DNA of 17,132 nucleotides. It comes from an uncultured Collinsella sp. (GTDB lineage Bacteria; Actinomycetota; Coriobacteriia; Coriobacteriales; Coriobacteriaceae). Every line of letters begins with the position of its first letter. Position 1 is the stretch's first letter. The position numbers were made by a program, and so were the translations under genes. Below, one piece after another: positions 15,765 through 17,132 of this stretch. The notes beneath the pieces are model-generated. The model searched no databases, had not been told where the DNA came from, and was given only the letters and a program-made list of their open reading frames with translations. The stretch spans positions 1 to 17,132 of the forward strand of contig URYW01000035.1 of the NCBI GenBank assembly GCA_900552145.1, written 5' to 3'.

Positions 15765-15837
15765 TCGCCCTACGTTCCACAAGCAGGCCCGCACTTCACA
15801 AATTCTGAACCCTCATTTTGAACGATTTCGGCCAATC

Positions 15838-15859
15838 CCGACACGTAATTCGTTGTCGG
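15838..15859. repeat. Short hairpin in the gap
   Basis: CCGACACG (15838-15845) pairs with CGT-T-GTCGG (15851-15859) with one bulged T and loop TAATT. No T run. Function unknown. Confidence 0.4.
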
Positions 15860-15945
15860 ATGGTGATGCATCGATACCAAATGTGCAGCAATTGAGTATT
15901 TCTATGCTATAGCTGAGCAGCGAAAACATTTATTTAGGGTGAACG

Positions 15946-15974
15946 TGTCCATTATTGCGTCAAGTTTTTGGACA
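15946..15974. repeat. Inverted TGTCCA/TGGACA pair, possible insertion-element end remnant
   Basis: TGTCCA (15946-15951) and TGGACA (15969-15974) are six-base inverted copies around an 17-base AT-rich spacer. The style, with a TGTCC end and a following GTCAAGTTTTTGGACA, recalls the ends of IS3-type elements, but no transposase is near. Weak evidence. Confidence 0.25.
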
Positions 15975-16049
15975 GCATTTGGTTAGACCTCTAAAACGAC
16001 TTTTCCGCTCAGCGTCATCAACACAACATTAGCTGACACGATATATACC

Positions 16050-17132
16050 ATGAGTATCGTATTGTCACATACCACGGCAAAAGCGGTCTACCAGGCCGCG
16101 CATTCGGTGTCTGCGAAAGACATCGAGTCCTGCAGCCCTGTCGCAATTTACGGATCGTGTCCCACCGGAACGCTCCTCGACGCGGCCGCAGAATGGCTTA
16201 CCAAACATGATATCGCCCGCGACGCAAATGAATCCCTCGAGGTAATGGTGTTTGACCGCAGGAACGCGCGCTACGCGATGGACTGTCGATGCCACGTTTC
16301 GTCAAAGCGATTCTCATGCTCGCGTATTATAGAGCTAGAAGATGACATCTACATTGTTGGCGTTGAGCTTTGTGCACTTCAGGCCGCCACCTATCTCCCT
16401 TTTCGCGAACTGGTGGAGTACTACTTTGAGCTGTGCGGCGCTTATTCCCTTGGAACCGCTTCTTCTACCTCTTATACCGAGCGTTTCCCACTTACCTCAA
16501 CCGAGAGGTTAAAGCAGTTCTTTAATTCCATTACCAGATGCGATGGTTTGGCCCTTGCCCGAAAGGCTATTCAATATGTACGCGATGGATGCCGCTCTCC
16601 CATGGAAACGGCCTTTGTCATGATGCTTACGCTGCCCAAAAGCGAAGGTTGACTTTGTATTAAGGGAATTGAGACCGATTACGAGGTACAGGTCACCGCC
16701 GCCGCAACAAATCTCACGAGACGCAAAAAGTTCTTTATGGATGCATATCTGAAGAAATCTCGAACAGATATTGAATACAACGGTTTTTATCACGACGCGG
16801 AAGAAGACCGCGCCATCGACGAGGAGCGCAAGAACGCACTTGCGTCCATGGGGTACGGAATCATCACTGTCAACCGTTATTCCTTTATGCATGCCAGCTC
16901 TTTCGTTAGGGTCATGGAGGCAATCCAACGAAAAGAAGGTATACGCCCCTCGCGTCTGCCAAAAGACTTTCAAATCATGCAAGAGGACCTGAGGCTGTTT
17001 GTGCTCAGAAGGTCTATTGAGGAGAAGAAACGAATCCAGGAGGAACTTCGCCAGGATTCCGAAGAGCGTCAACGAATCGAACTCGAAAAAGCAATGCTCG
17101 AGGGCATCACATTGGGCGATCCGACGATTAAC
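16050..17132 (+). pseudogene. Nuclease-like hypothetical protein (DUF559/Vsr-like C-terminus), split by an in-frame TGA and cut by the right edge
   Basis: The frame runs from ATG 16050 to the right edge, 361 codons, with a TGA at 16650-16652 (codon 201). I do not recognise the 200-residue N-terminal part. It is rich in cysteine and carries no obvious motif. The part after the TGA continues in frame: residues 240-249 read DIEYNGFYHD, followed by DRAIDEERKNALASMGYGIITV. This resembles the E-x-DG-x-H and D..R...L...G core of PD-(D/E)XK nucleases of the DUF559/Vsr kind, found in many small proteins of Coriobacteriia. A charged helix, EEKKRIQEELRQDSEERQRIE, follows near the right edge. As assembled the N-terminal product would lack the nuclease-like part. 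No clear ribosome-binding site precedes the ATG. Lower GC and codon use unlike its neighbours suggest acquisition. Function unknown. Confidence 0.55.

Larger units (their letters stand above)
15699..16049. other. 350-base AT-richer gap
   Basis: No convincing gene is seen here. It holds three hairpins: 15737-15764, 15838-15859 and a weak pair at 15946-15974. Base composition drops from GC-rich to clearly AT-richer after about 15790 and stays so to the right edge, suggesting a junction with acquired DNA. No clear promoter for the gene at 16050 could be assigned. Confidence 0.6.

Overview
The window looks like a GC-rich chromosomal segment from a gut Coriobacteriia bacterium, most like Collinsella. 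This is an inference from base composition, codon use and gene content; no rRNA or other taxonomic marker is present. Most of it is housekeeping or metabolic genes. The two ends are accessory: a BREX phage-defence operon on the left, and an AT-richer stretch with a nuclease-like gene on the right.

Left end (1-4800, minus strand): the first three genes of a BREX operon in the order brxA, brxB, brxC, with brxC running off the left edge. As assembled, the operon carries two apparent lesions. The start region of brxA holds a run of ten G, and the best upstream ribosome-binding site and start codon are out of frame with brxA by one base, so a run of nine G would join them. brxC has an in-frame TAG at codon 54, just before its Walker A motif. 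Together they suggest a silenced or switchable BREX system.

Divergent from BREX (about 5059-5280) is a 57-codon antitoxin-like mini-gene with a palindrome between its possible -10 box and its ribosome-binding site. No toxin is visible.

Middle (5417-9988, plus strand): serC, a short-form serA-like dehydrogenase, two hairpins including a terminator, an M20 metallopeptidase, and a small divergent DUF1015 protein ending at a strong terminator. serC and serA supply steps one and two of serine synthesis.

10032-11981 (minus strand): two tandem, paralogous histidine phosphatases, then upstream a nitroreductase. A REP-like hairpin lies between the second phosphatase and the nitroreductase.

12217-13345 (plus strand): an HdeD/DUF308-type membrane protein directly abutting a YaiI/YqxD (DUF188) protein, followed by a terminator. 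A long hairpin then ends the convergent gene for a ten-helix heavy-metal exporter-type membrane protein with a histidine-rich loop (13470-14558, minus strand).

Right end (14730-17132, plus strand): a DnaQ-like exonuclease split by an in-frame TGA, a 350-bp AT-richer gap, and a nuclease-like gene also split by an in-frame TGA and cut by the right edge. No gene in the window terminates with TGA, while two genes carry one TGA in mid-frame. Simple nonsense mutations or sequence errors are the likeliest cause, but the pattern is reported because it is testable.
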